A DNA stretch of 64,000 bases, from positions 1-64,000 of the forward strand of contig NZ_WUEH01000016.1 in NCBI RefSeq assembly GCF_010468615.1, in the 5' to 3' direction. The notes below the pieces were generated by a model. That model was given only the letters and a program-made list of their open reading frames with translations. It was not told the DNA's origin and ran no database searches. Made by a program: the position numbers and the translations under genes. This stretch comes from Pseudodesulfovibrio sp. JC047 (lineage in GTDB: Bacteria; Desulfobacterota; Desulfovibrionia; Desulfovibrionales; Desulfovibrionaceae). Below, piece by piece: positions 53,495 through 61,571 of this stretch. Position 1 is the stretch's first letter. The number at the start of each line of letters is the position of its first letter.

Positions 53495-53992
53495 ATCACC
53501 CTCACTCCTTTATTTGCACTCTGTACTCAATCGGCAACACGCTTCAACTCACACTATCGAATACGCGCCAACCGATAACAGTAGTGATTATCATTGAGTA
53601 CATAGGCCTAGTGAAGATCTTTCAAGCTGTCAATAATTATAAAGGGTTGATATAGACAGATTAAAAAATTAAATTTCGGCCCAACAACACTTTCTCAAAC
53701 AAAATCCTGCTCGAAAAATCAGGACCAAACAAACAATTCACCCTCGGATCAACGGATCATCACATATTGAAAGAGATCAAAAGACACAGGTCGCTACACG
53801 ACCACGGCTTTATCCATATTTTGGAGGCCCAAAAGGTGGCTATAGAAAGGGAAAAACTTCAATTTGAGACAAATTGTTAAAGAGCTCATGCAAAGAATCT
53901 GTACCCACACCCGACGATTGCCCCAAAGCCCTATTCAGGATGGCATGGGGGAGAATAAAATCCTCCCTCTTTTTTAATAAACGGACACAGCC
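53495..53992. other. 498-base gap without a gene
   Basis: No ORF with coding character was seen on either strand. It must hold the chemoreceptor promoter on the minus strand and, on its left side, the end of the methyltransferase transcript. I see no convincing hairpin or repeat apart from AT-rich segments at about 53630-53700. Confidence 0.5.
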
Positions 53993-55003
53993 TCACACCA
54001 AGAGGTGATACAATTCTTGACCGAGCTTGTGGATGGGAACCAATGCGCCGTCGAAAAACAGTCCTTGTGGGATCAACGTTTCATACGCACGATCAAGCGG
54101 AGGCTGAAATTCATTTTCCTTGGCCAGAATAACGGAGGCCTGTGCCACGGCACTGTATGCGATAACCCCGTCCGGGAAAAAGACCGCTGAATTTACTTCC
54201 TTTCCAACTGCGGCAAAAAACGCCTGATATTTTCGAAAACAATTATCCGCCGAAAGGGACTGTTGAATACCTGCCAAGGTCTCGTTGGCGACAAAATCAA
54301 TATTTCGCCCCCTGACCACGGCATATGCGCCTTCACGAGTGGGATCAGCCAACATGACACTCCCGGCCCCCAAAGCGTGAATAAGGTCATGGGTGCGTTC
54401 CCCGGAGACAGGATCTGACTGAAAGCCCAGGGTTTGGATGTCGGAAAAACCGCTCCTTCTCGCCTGAATCTGTAACGCGAGCAACACGATACCCGTGCCG
54501 GTCCCAAGATCGACACCGACGAAAGGGCCACCCTCTGATTGCCGTGGCCGACTCTGACTCAGCACACACCGCATCACAGACGCTGCTCGGGGGACATCGG
54601 CCAAAACGCGCAAAACCGAAGACCACATCCGCAATCGATTCATGATTTCAATGTCGTCCGCGGGTTCATTCATGGATTGATGTCTAGAGAACTGTCCATA
54701 CAATGTGGCAATTTCCTCATAGGGTACAGAGACATCACACGCATCATGGACATAAGCAAAAAAATACTTCACCGCGATATTGAGAAGACTTGCATCGGAG
54801 ATCGGCTTATGGGGATCGCACGCCAACTCAACCTCATGCGCCAAACTGTCCGAGGAATAAAATGCCGGGGCATTCCTTTTTTCAAAACAATTGAAGGCAG
54901 TCGTGAAGTTCCTGGCCTGAATCCCTGTTGAAACCAAAGGCGATTTCGTCAGGGCCGAGCCGTCAATATCTGTCTGTTCTTGAGAAAATTCAATCGTCGT
55001 CAT
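53993..55003 (-). CDS. SAM-dependent methyltransferase-like protein
   Basis: A 336-residue protein with a Rossmann motif I in GVDLGTGTGIVLLALQ and a following Gly-rich region, so it probably binds SAM. The N-terminal 150 residues are helical and unlike other domains. The frame is open to 55147, but the region before MTTIEFS (ATG 55001-55003) is doubtful and closer to the tRNA terminator. The substrate is unknown. It is a single gene upstream of which the tRNA-Gly array begins. Confidence 0.65.
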   Translation of the reverse strand: MTTIEFSQEQTDIDGSALTKSPLVSTGIQARNFTTAFNCFEKRNAPAFYSSDSLAHEVELACDPHKPISDASLLNIAVKYFFAYVHDACDVSVPYEEIATLYGQFSRHQSMNEPADDIEIMNRLRMWSSVLRVLADVPRAASVMRCVLSQSRPRQSEGGPFVGVDLGTGTGIVLLALQIQARRSGFSDIQTLGFQSDPVSGERTHDLIHALGAGSVMLADPTREGAYAVVRGRNIDFVANETLAGIQQSLSADNCFRKYQAFFAAVGKEVNSAVFFPDGVIAYSAVAQASVILAKENEFQPPLDRAYETLIPQGLFFDGALVPIHKLGQELYHLLV

Positions 55004-55136
55004 AATGTCCGGGCGATACGCGCTGTTGGGAAATTCTTGCCGCCGTATCAGGAAATGCAGGGACCATACCGAGAATGACTTACATTGAAAGGGAAATACG
55101 TTTCTCCAGCAGATCAAACCGCCCAAAACAGAAAAA

Positions 55137-55157
55137 GCCGACCTCAATGAGGTCGGC
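55137..55157 (-). terminator. Terminator of the first tRNA unit
   Basis: A perfect stem GCCGACCTC with GAGGTCGGC (55137-55157), followed by a T run on the minus strand, ends the single tRNA-Gly unit. Confidence 0.9.
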
Positions 55158-55166
55158 CTGATTTTC

Positions 55167-55241
<75 letters not shown>

Positions 55242-55257
55242 GTTTGAAGCGAAGGCT

Positions 55258-55286
55258 TGTCTAACGACAGCCTACTGGGATGTCAA
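55258..55286 (-). promoter_or_regulatory. Promoter of tRNA-Gly copy 1
   Basis: TTGACA (55281-55286 on the complement) and TAGACA (55258-55263) with a 17-base spacer, 17 bases from the tRNA. Confidence 0.85.
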
Positions 55287-55325
55287 CACAAAATTTCAAA
55301 AAAACAATTTTATTCAAAAGAAAAT

Positions 55326-55344
55326 CCGATCTCAATGAAATCGG
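55326..55344 (-). terminator. Terminator of the second tRNA unit
   Basis: An eight-base stem (CCGATTTC with GAGATCGG, one G-T pair) followed by TTTTCTTTTG on the minus strand. Confidence 0.75.
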
Positions 55345-55354
55345 CTTAATTTCC

Positions 55355-55429
<75 letters not shown>

Positions 55430-55433
55430 GACT

Positions 55434-55508
<75 letters not shown>

Positions 55509-55514
55509 ATATTT

Positions 55515-55589
<75 letters not shown>

Positions 55590-55605
55590 GCTTGATACTC
55601 AAATG

Positions 55606-55634
55606 TGTCTAACGACAACTACTTTGAATGTCAG
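55606..55634 (-). promoter_or_regulatory. Promoter of the second tRNA unit
   Basis: CTGACA and TAGACA with a 17-base spacer (complement of 55629-55634 and 55606-55611) upstream of copy 3. Confidence 0.82.
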
Positions 55635-55673
55635 TATAAATTTTCAAAAAAACAAAATTTCTCCCAAGAGAAA

Positions 55674-55696
55674 GGCCGATCTCGATGAGACCGGCC
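55674..55696 (-). terminator. Terminator of the third tRNA unit
   Basis: A stem of GGCCGGTCTC with GAGATCGGCC (one mismatch) followed by TTTCTCTT on the minus strand. Confidence 0.8.
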
Positions 55697-55704
55697 GAAT
55701 TCTC

Positions 55705-55779
<75 letters not shown>

Positions 55780-55783
55780 GACT

Positions 55784-55858
<75 letters not shown>

Positions 55859-55864
55859 ATACTT

Positions 55865-55939
<75 letters not shown>

Positions 55940-55956
55940 TCTCAAAAGCGAGTTAC

Positions 55957-55985
55957 TGTTTACCCACGGGTCTTGCGAGTGTCAA
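55957..55985 (-). promoter_or_regulatory. Promoter of the third tRNA unit
   Basis: TTGACA (complement of 55980-55985) and TAAACA (55957-55962) with a 17-base spacer, 17 bases upstream of tRNA-Gly copy 5. Confidence 0.87.
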
Positions 55986-56162
55986 GCGTATTTTCATTTT
56001 TTTCACTATTCCGAGGGGTAAAGAACTTCTTATAATTTATCGACTCATAGAAAGACTTTACTTTTTGTATCTTTTTGGTATACCAACGCGCTTTAATTCA
56101 GTAGAAAAAGGATTACACCCTTAACTCCTCAAACTTTGTTAAAATCCTGAGGGGAGGTACCT

Positions 56163-56525
56163 ATGGAAGCGAAAGATCTGCAATACTTCAAAGATACCCT
56201 GAACGGTATGCTCGATGAAATTCTCAGGAAAAGTGAGGAAACCATCGAGGACATGACGGAATCTGGCGAAGTTTATGCCGACCCGGCAGACCGGGCAACC
56301 GCGGAATCGGACCGTGCATTCACTTTACGACTGCGTGACCGTGAACGGAAACTGATTAAGAAGATTCAACAGGCGGCCATCCGTATCGAGGAAGGCGAGT
56401 TCGGCATTTGCCAGGAGTGCGGTGACGACATATCGATTCCTCGGCTGAAGGCCAGACCCATGACCACGCTCTGCATCAATTGCAAAAGTAAACAGGAAGA
56501 AGACGAGGCTGTTCGCGGCGACTAG
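56163..56525 (+). CDS. dksA: DksA/TraR-family zinc-finger regulator
   Basis: A 120-residue DksA-type protein. Coiled-coil helices carry an acidic tip (DPADRATAESD), and the zinc finger uses C83, C86, C104 and C107 (CQECG and CINC). It binds RNA polymerase in the secondary channel with ppGpp. GGGGAGG precedes ATG 56163. The NFACT gene follows 33 bases later. Confidence 0.93.
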   Translation: MEAKDLQYFKDTLNGMLDEILRKSEETIEDMTESGEVYADPADRATAESDRAFTLRLRDRERKLIKKIQQAAIRIEEGEFGICQECGDDISIPRLKARPMTTLCINCKSKQEEDEAVRGD

Positions 56526-56558
56526 CCGTCAACCTTCGTCAAACCGGCATCGCCAACC

Positions 56559-58076
56559 ATGGAAGCGAACTTTTTCCGTTTTCTCGGGAAAGAACTTGCG
56601 TCCGCACTGGCGGGACGTCGAATCGATAAAGTCTTCGGACCGGCCCCTGGAGTCTGGACATTCACAATCCAGAACTCCGGTGGGCCGTTATATCTGATTT
56701 ATCGGCCCGCCAAATCGGCGAGTCATCTCTTTTTTTCGACCACCAAACCAGTCAATCCGCAGACAGCTCCGGCAATGGCCATGTGGTTTCGCAAACGCCT
56801 GCGTGGACGAAAAATCCTCTCCGTCAGCACCAATTGGGCCAGGCTGCAACTCGCCGTGCATCTCTCTCCACGCAACGAAGACGGAGCAGGAAATGTTCTG
56901 CTCATAGACTGTCGGACTGGCATGAAACTGGTCGACGAGCTGGATCAGGACTTCGACATTCAACCGGAATGGCCCGCGTTGGAAGACGTCATGAACGACC
57001 CCAAAATCTGGCGGGAATACCCACACCTTTCTCCCCGACTCCGCAAACGGCTCGGTTCTCTGGCCGAAGAAGAGGCTCACGCACTCTATTTTTCAGTGGC
57101 CACAGGCGAAACCGACACCTTTTTCCTTCCAAGGGTCAGCCACAAATGGATGCCCCCGCTGGTATGGACATCCTCGGCTCACGAAGAGACATTTGCTTCT
57201 GCTTTGGACGCTGCGGCCGCGTATGGAGAACGAACCCTGTTCCCCCTCCTGGAAACCGAAGAGGACAAACCACAGCAGACCATCCGTAAACGGACCATGA
57301 AAAAGATTCGGCGGAACCTCGCACGTCTGGATGAAGAAAAAGTTCGTCTCGACACGCTGGCGCAGGAACAGATCAAGGCCGAAGCCTTGCAAGCGGAACT
57401 CTACCGTTTCAAGCAGGCTGAAGGATTGGAGACAGTCTCTGTGACGCACCCGGTCCATGGGCACATGACCGTGGCCCTGAACCCGTTTCTTTCGCCAACA
57501 GAAAACATGGAACATTATTTCAAGTTGGCAGGGAAAGCGCACCGAGGCTATGTCCATCTGAAACGCCGTCGAAAAGAACTGCTCCAGCAACTCCACGAAG
57601 CGGAAAACGGCACCATGACCATCCACCCGGCCATCTTGGCCAGTCAATCCACAAAACAGGATGGTCCCAGTGCCCTGCCCAAACGATATCGCGGTCTGGC
57701 CGTTGCAATTTTTCGGTCTTCGGATGGCTTTACCATCCTGCGTGGCAAGAACAAGAAAGCCAACCACGACATGCTCAGCAAAGCAGCCAGCCCCTTTGAC
57801 TACTGGTTTCACCTGCAGGACGGTCCCAGCTCCCATGTCATTCTGAAAAGAGATCACCCCGGACAGGCTGTCCCTGAAACAACGCTGAATGAAGCGGCCA
57901 TTCTGTGCGGGCTGAAAAGCTATCGCTCCAACGATGGCAGGGCTGACGTCATGTACGCCTTGGTCAAGGACGTGCGAAAGGTCAAAGGCTTCAATCTCGG
58001 TCAAGTCGCCGTGGATAAAAAAATCGGCACCTTATGCGTCAAACTCGACCCGACGCTCGAAACCGCTCTTCACTAA
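56559..58076 (+). CDS. NFACT-family ribosome quality-control protein, RqcH-like
   Basis: A 505-residue NFACT protein. The N-terminal NFACT-N part has FRFLGKELASALAGRRIDKV, the middle is a coiled coil (RFKQAEGLETVSV region and neighbours), and the C-terminal NFACT-R domain has GFTILRGKNKKANHDMLS and ASPFDYWFHLQDGPSSHVIL. RqcH homologues add Ala tails to stalled peptides on 50S subunits. Length is a little shorter than RqcH (570). Confidence 0.88.
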   Translation: MEANFFRFLGKELASALAGRRIDKVFGPAPGVWTFTIQNSGGPLYLIYRPAKSASHLFFSTTKPVNPQTAPAMAMWFRKRLRGRKILSVSTNWARLQLAVHLSPRNEDGAGNVLLIDCRTGMKLVDELDQDFDIQPEWPALEDVMNDPKIWREYPHLSPRLRKRLGSLAEEEAHALYFSVATGETDTFFLPRVSHKWMPPLVWTSSAHEETFASALDAAAAYGERTLFPLLETEEDKPQQTIRKRTMKKIRRNLARLDEEKVRLDTLAQEQIKAEALQAELYRFKQAEGLETVSVTHPVHGHMTVALNPFLSPTENMEHYFKLAGKAHRGYVHLKRRRKELLQQLHEAENGTMTIHPAILASQSTKQDGPSALPKRYRGLAVAIFRSSDGFTILRGKNKKANHDMLSKAASPFDYWFHLQDGPSSHVILKRDHPGQAVPETTLNEAAILCGLKSYRSNDGRADVMYALVKDVRKVKGFNLGQVAVDKKIGTLCVKLDPTLETALH

Positions 58077-58268
58077 TCGCTCCCCTCCCCCGCTTTCCCA
58101 GTGGATCACGAATTATCGTGACCATTATTTTCACGCTGTCCAACTGGACAAGCCCACACTCACCGGGCACAGTGAAAAAATGGCAGATTCTCCTTTTCAC
58201 AGGAGTTCGACACCCATGCGCTTCGCACGCACGGCATTCGTCCAAACCAGTCACCCATGGAGGCAAAC

Positions 58269-59237
58269 ATGGAGACGATCCAATTCGAGAAATGGGACAC
58301 GTATCTCGTGTACGAACACGAACTGATTGAACGCGCCATGGCCGTTTTAAAACACAATTTGGAAGGATTGGAATCCGGGAAATACGACGCGACTCAACTG
58401 ACTCGCGCGTTGGATTTTCTCCTGGAATTCGGCGACAAGGTTCACAACAAAAAAGAAGAAGATCACCTGTTTCCGCTTATGAACCAACTGGGAATCCCCA
58501 TTGAAGGCGGACCAATCGGTGTCATGCTCATGGAACATGAAGCAGAACGAAAACTGCTCGCCCGCATGATACTCAATGTCCCAAACATAACAAATTTTAC
58601 TGCGGAGAGACGGCAACAGTTCAAACAGGAAGGTTTGGACTACCTCCAAATAAGGGCGGAACACATCTGGAAAGAAAACGATGTGCTCTATGCCATGGGA
58701 CGAAAGATCATCCAGGACGATGCTGCGACGCAATTGGTCGAAGCCTTCAATGCCGTGGATGACGCGGCGTATGGATATGCAGCCAAGGGCAACTATCTGT
58801 CCATGGTCGAAGAGATGGAAAGTGCCGACACGATCCGAACCCGACTGGTTGAAAATCTGACAACCGATCAGCTCCACGGCATATTGGAAACTCTCCCCTT
58901 TGAGCTGACCTTTGTGGATGCCAAAGACACCGTGGCCTACTTCAACAAGCTGGACAAACCCAAGGTCTTTGCAAGAACTCGGTCCGTCGTGGGTCGCAAG
59001 GTCCAGAAATGTCATCCTGAAAAATCCGTGGATACGGTCCAAAAAATCGTCGAGGGCTTCAAGAACAAGACACATGACAAGGCGGAATTCTGGATCAACA
59101 TGGGCGATGAAACCATCATGATCCGATATTTTCCTGTTTTTGATGACACCGGTCAATATCTCGGTGTCTGTGAGGTCACGCAGGAAGTTGGCTGGATCAG
59201 ACGGCTTGAGGGAGAACAGCGACTTCTTGACTGGTGA
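58269..59237 (+). CDS. Hemerythrin-like protein with PAS domain
   Basis: A 322-residue protein. The N-terminal 150 residues are a hemerythrin-like HHE domain with His-rich helices (YEHELIERAM, KVHNKKEEDHLFPLM, LMEHEAERK, RAEHIWKENDVLY), followed by a linker and a PAS domain from about residue 200 (LPFELTFVDAKDTVAYFNK). It may bind a diiron centre and sense oxygen or NO. GGAGG lies inside the first codons of a longer frame, so ATG 58269 is chosen over 58257. Confidence 0.86.
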   Translation: METIQFEKWDTYLVYEHELIERAMAVLKHNLEGLESGKYDATQLTRALDFLLEFGDKVHNKKEEDHLFPLMNQLGIPIEGGPIGVMLMEHEAERKLLARMILNVPNITNFTAERRQQFKQEGLDYLQIRAEHIWKENDVLYAMGRKIIQDDAATQLVEAFNAVDDAAYGYAAKGNYLSMVEEMESADTIRTRLVENLTTDQLHGILETLPFELTFVDAKDTVAYFNKLDKPKVFARTRSVVGRKVQKCHPEKSVDTVQKIVEGFKNKTHDKAEFWINMGDETIMIRYFPVFDDTGQYLGVCEVTQEVGWIRRLEGEQRLLDW

Positions 59238-59254
59238 TGAGCCAACCCCAAAAA

Positions 59255-59283
59255 GCAGGGGCATGGATACTCCATGCCCCTGC
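59255..59283. terminator. Bidirectional terminator
   Basis: A 13-bp perfect stem (GCAGGGGCATGGA with TCCATGCCCCTGC) with T-rich flanks on both strands. It ends the hemerythrin-PAS gene and the convergent lysozyme-like gene. Confidence 0.9.
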
Positions 59284-59306
59284 TTTATCTCTGATTCTCA
59301 GCCCCG

Positions 59307-60296
59307 TCAGACAATCTGATTGAGCTGTGTCCGCCCCAACAAATTCAAGGCCAGCTGTTTCTCTGAATCCAATCGGCTCACGACCGATTGCTGAACACGC
59401 TTGGACGAAGACCCGAATTGTCCTTTACGATTGTCATATACGCCTTCGATAAGTGACGCATTGAACTCGACCTTCTGACCACCTTTGGTCACACTGTCGA
59501 TGGCTGTGTTGAAAATTCTGGCTGCCCCAGTCGGTCCATGTTGCACCGACGTGGACCACAAGACTTCCCGCAATGCGGGCGGCGCATTCTCGAAATCGAG
59601 TCCAGTTTGTTGCAAGATCATGTTTCGGGCCGGTTGATACGTCTCTCCGGCAATAAAATCGTGTTGCAAGGTCTCGAAACGGACAGGTGATTCAGCGGCT
59701 ATGGCCCGCCATTCTTGCGGCATCCCGCCGTCTTTCGACCCTGTATTCGTAGGCCCGGCAGCGCGCAATCGTTCGCTCACATCAGAAGCATTGGCATCGA
59801 GATAGGTCAAGAACCGGTCCATTGTCCCAGGCTTGGACGCGATTTGATATTTGCCATACGACGTCCCCCCCACACGGTCATACCCAATGGCGGACACACC
59901 CTCTTTTCCCGATTCGAAGTGCGCTGACAAGGATCCGGGAACATACACTGGAGACAGCGAAACATCCCGTTCAGCGGTCTCTTTTTCCCCGACATCGTTG
60001 CCCTGTCCAGACTGTTGAGAGACGACAGCCTCGGGACGCATGAGACGGGTAATGGTGGCCAAAGCGTCCAGCATTGACGCATCCTGTATCATTGAAACGT
60101 CAAAGGTCTCTGAAGCCCCCCCAGTTTCCGAAGCATCGTTTCCCGCTCCGAAAAGGCTCTGGGCCATGGTCATCTGGGAATCAAAAGCGGCCTGAAGGCA
60201 CGTATCACGCGCTCCATCAGTCGTCCCGGACGGTTCTCCGGTGCGGCCCTGCCCACGAATCAGGGCGGCATACTCGTTGATCTTGCCAAAAGACAT
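59307..60296 (-). CDS. Lysozyme-like / muramidase-fold protein
   Basis: A 329-residue protein. After a disordered, polar N-terminus (about 120 residues) comes the segment SAHFESGKEGVSAIGYDRVG with GTSYGKYQIASKPGTM, characteristic of a lysozyme-like domain found in VgrG-related and other wall-acting proteins. A Glu in HFESG is the catalytic candidate. WSTSVQHGPTGAARIFNTA is also conserved in this type. The start at ATG 60296 has AGGAG six bases upstream. No signal peptide is seen, so export is unclear. Confidence 0.75.
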   Translation of the reverse strand: MSFGKINEYAALIRGQGRTGEPSGTTDGARDTCLQAAFDSQMTMAQSLFGAGNDASETGGASETFDVSMIQDASMLDALATITRLMRPEAVVSQQSGQGNDVGEKETAERDVSLSPVYVPGSLSAHFESGKEGVSAIGYDRVGGTSYGKYQIASKPGTMDRFLTYLDANASDVSERLRAAGPTNTGSKDGGMPQEWRAIAAESPVRFETLQHDFIAGETYQPARNMILQQTGLDFENAPPALREVLWSTSVQHGPTGAARIFNTAIDSVTKGGQKVEFNASLIEGVYDNRKGQFGSSSKRVQQSVVSRLDSEKQLALNLLGRTQLNQIV

Positions 60297-60386
60297 CCAG
60301 CACTCCTGCGTCAAAGTTTTGGCCCACAAACAGGCCTCCGCAAGGAGAGAAGCAAAGGGTATGCCGAAAATGAGTCACACGGAAAA

Positions 60387-61496
60387 TCAAGACTTTTTCA
60401 AAGCATCGGCAAACAATGTTTCAAAGTCCCGATCCGTTTTCATATATTCCACAAGACGGCGGTGCCCGGAGGGAAAGGCATATTTATCCAATGCCTCTGG
60501 ACGGACAAATCCGCCTTCGACCGCCTCATTAAAAACCGGCTCTCGCGGTTTATCGACAAATCGACATGAGAAACAATGCATGGTCACCTTGTAACGCGTA
60601 TAGGTATAAACCAGGGTCGTGATCTTTGCCACCGGCTCTATCTTTAATTCCACTTCTTCCATGTACTCACGAACAAGGGCCTGCTCCGGAGTCTCCCCCT
60701 TCTCGATCCCCCCACCCGGGAATTCCCACAGGCCGGGCCAGACGTCGTCCGGCTTGCGCTTTTGGATGAGCACCTGTCCATCGTGGATCAAAACACCGGT
60801 CGCCATGTTGATTCGTCTGGCTTTTTTGGACGCAGGCAATACGGGACGAAGCAAAACAGTCCCGACCGCATGGGCCTTGCAATGGTGCTGAACCGGGCAG
60901 TGGACACAATCCGGATTTTTCGTACACACCAAGGCACCAAGTTCCATGACCGCCTGGTTAAAATCTCCGGGTCGATCACTGGGCAGCAATGCCTGAACCT
61001 GCTCAGTGACGCGCGAGCGACCTTTCGTCTCACGAACAGGCAATTCCATATCAAGCAACCGAGCGAAAACACGCAGAACATTCGCGTCAACAGCCGGCTC
61101 CTTCTGACCAAAAGCGATACTGGAAATAGCACCAGCCGTGTATTCACCAATGCCAGGCAGGCCGTGAATATCAGCGTACTCAGTAGGGAAAACGCCCCCA
61201 TATCCTTGGAAAATGACGACGGCGGCCTTCAACATATTCCGCGCCCGGGAATAATAGCCTAACCCTTCCCAGAGTTTGAGCACATCCTCTTCATGGGCCT
61301 GTGCCAATGCAACGACATCGGGGAACCGCTTCATCCAGCGATCATAGTACCCGATGACCCGATCTATCTGGGTCTGTTGAGCCATTATTTCAGAGACCCA
61401 AACCGCATACGGTTCAGGCTGGCCACGCCATGGCAAATCCCGTTTATGGGCATCATACCAGTCGAGCAAATGAGAGGTAAACGTAACTTCGATCAT
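60387..61496 (-). CDS. mutY: A/G-specific adenine glycosylase
   Basis: A 369-residue MutY. Catalytic E36 in VSEIMAQQTQ and D137 in EPAVDANV; helix-hairpin-helix at GLPGIGEYTAGAI; [4Fe-4S] cysteines C191, C197, C200 and C206. The C-terminal 130 residues are a Nudix-like domain with WEFPGGGIEKGETPEQALVREYMEE that recognises 8-oxoG. It removes adenine opposite 8-oxoguanine. Single gene after a short gap. Confidence 0.96.
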   Translation of the reverse strand: MIEVTFTSHLLDWYDAHKRDLPWRGQPEPYAVWVSEIMAQQTQIDRVIGYYDRWMKRFPDVVALAQAHEEDVLKLWEGLGYYSRARNMLKAAVVIFQGYGGVFPTEYADIHGLPGIGEYTAGAISSIAFGQKEPAVDANVLRVFARLLDMELPVRETKGRSRVTEQVQALLPSDRPGDFNQAVMELGALVCTKNPDCVHCPVQHHCKAHAVGTVLLRPVLPASKKARRINMATGVLIHDGQVLIQKRKPDDVWPGLWEFPGGGIEKGETPEQALVREYMEEVELKIEPVAKITTLVYTYTRYKVTMHCFSCRFVDKPREPVFNEAVEGGFVRPEALDKYAFPSGHRRLVEYMKTDRDFETLFADALKKS

Positions 61497-61571
61497 GATG
61501 GGCAGGGTCTACTCACTCAGACAGGTCTTGGCAAGGCGCCATCCAGAAAAGACGCTGTCCGCCATGGACAA

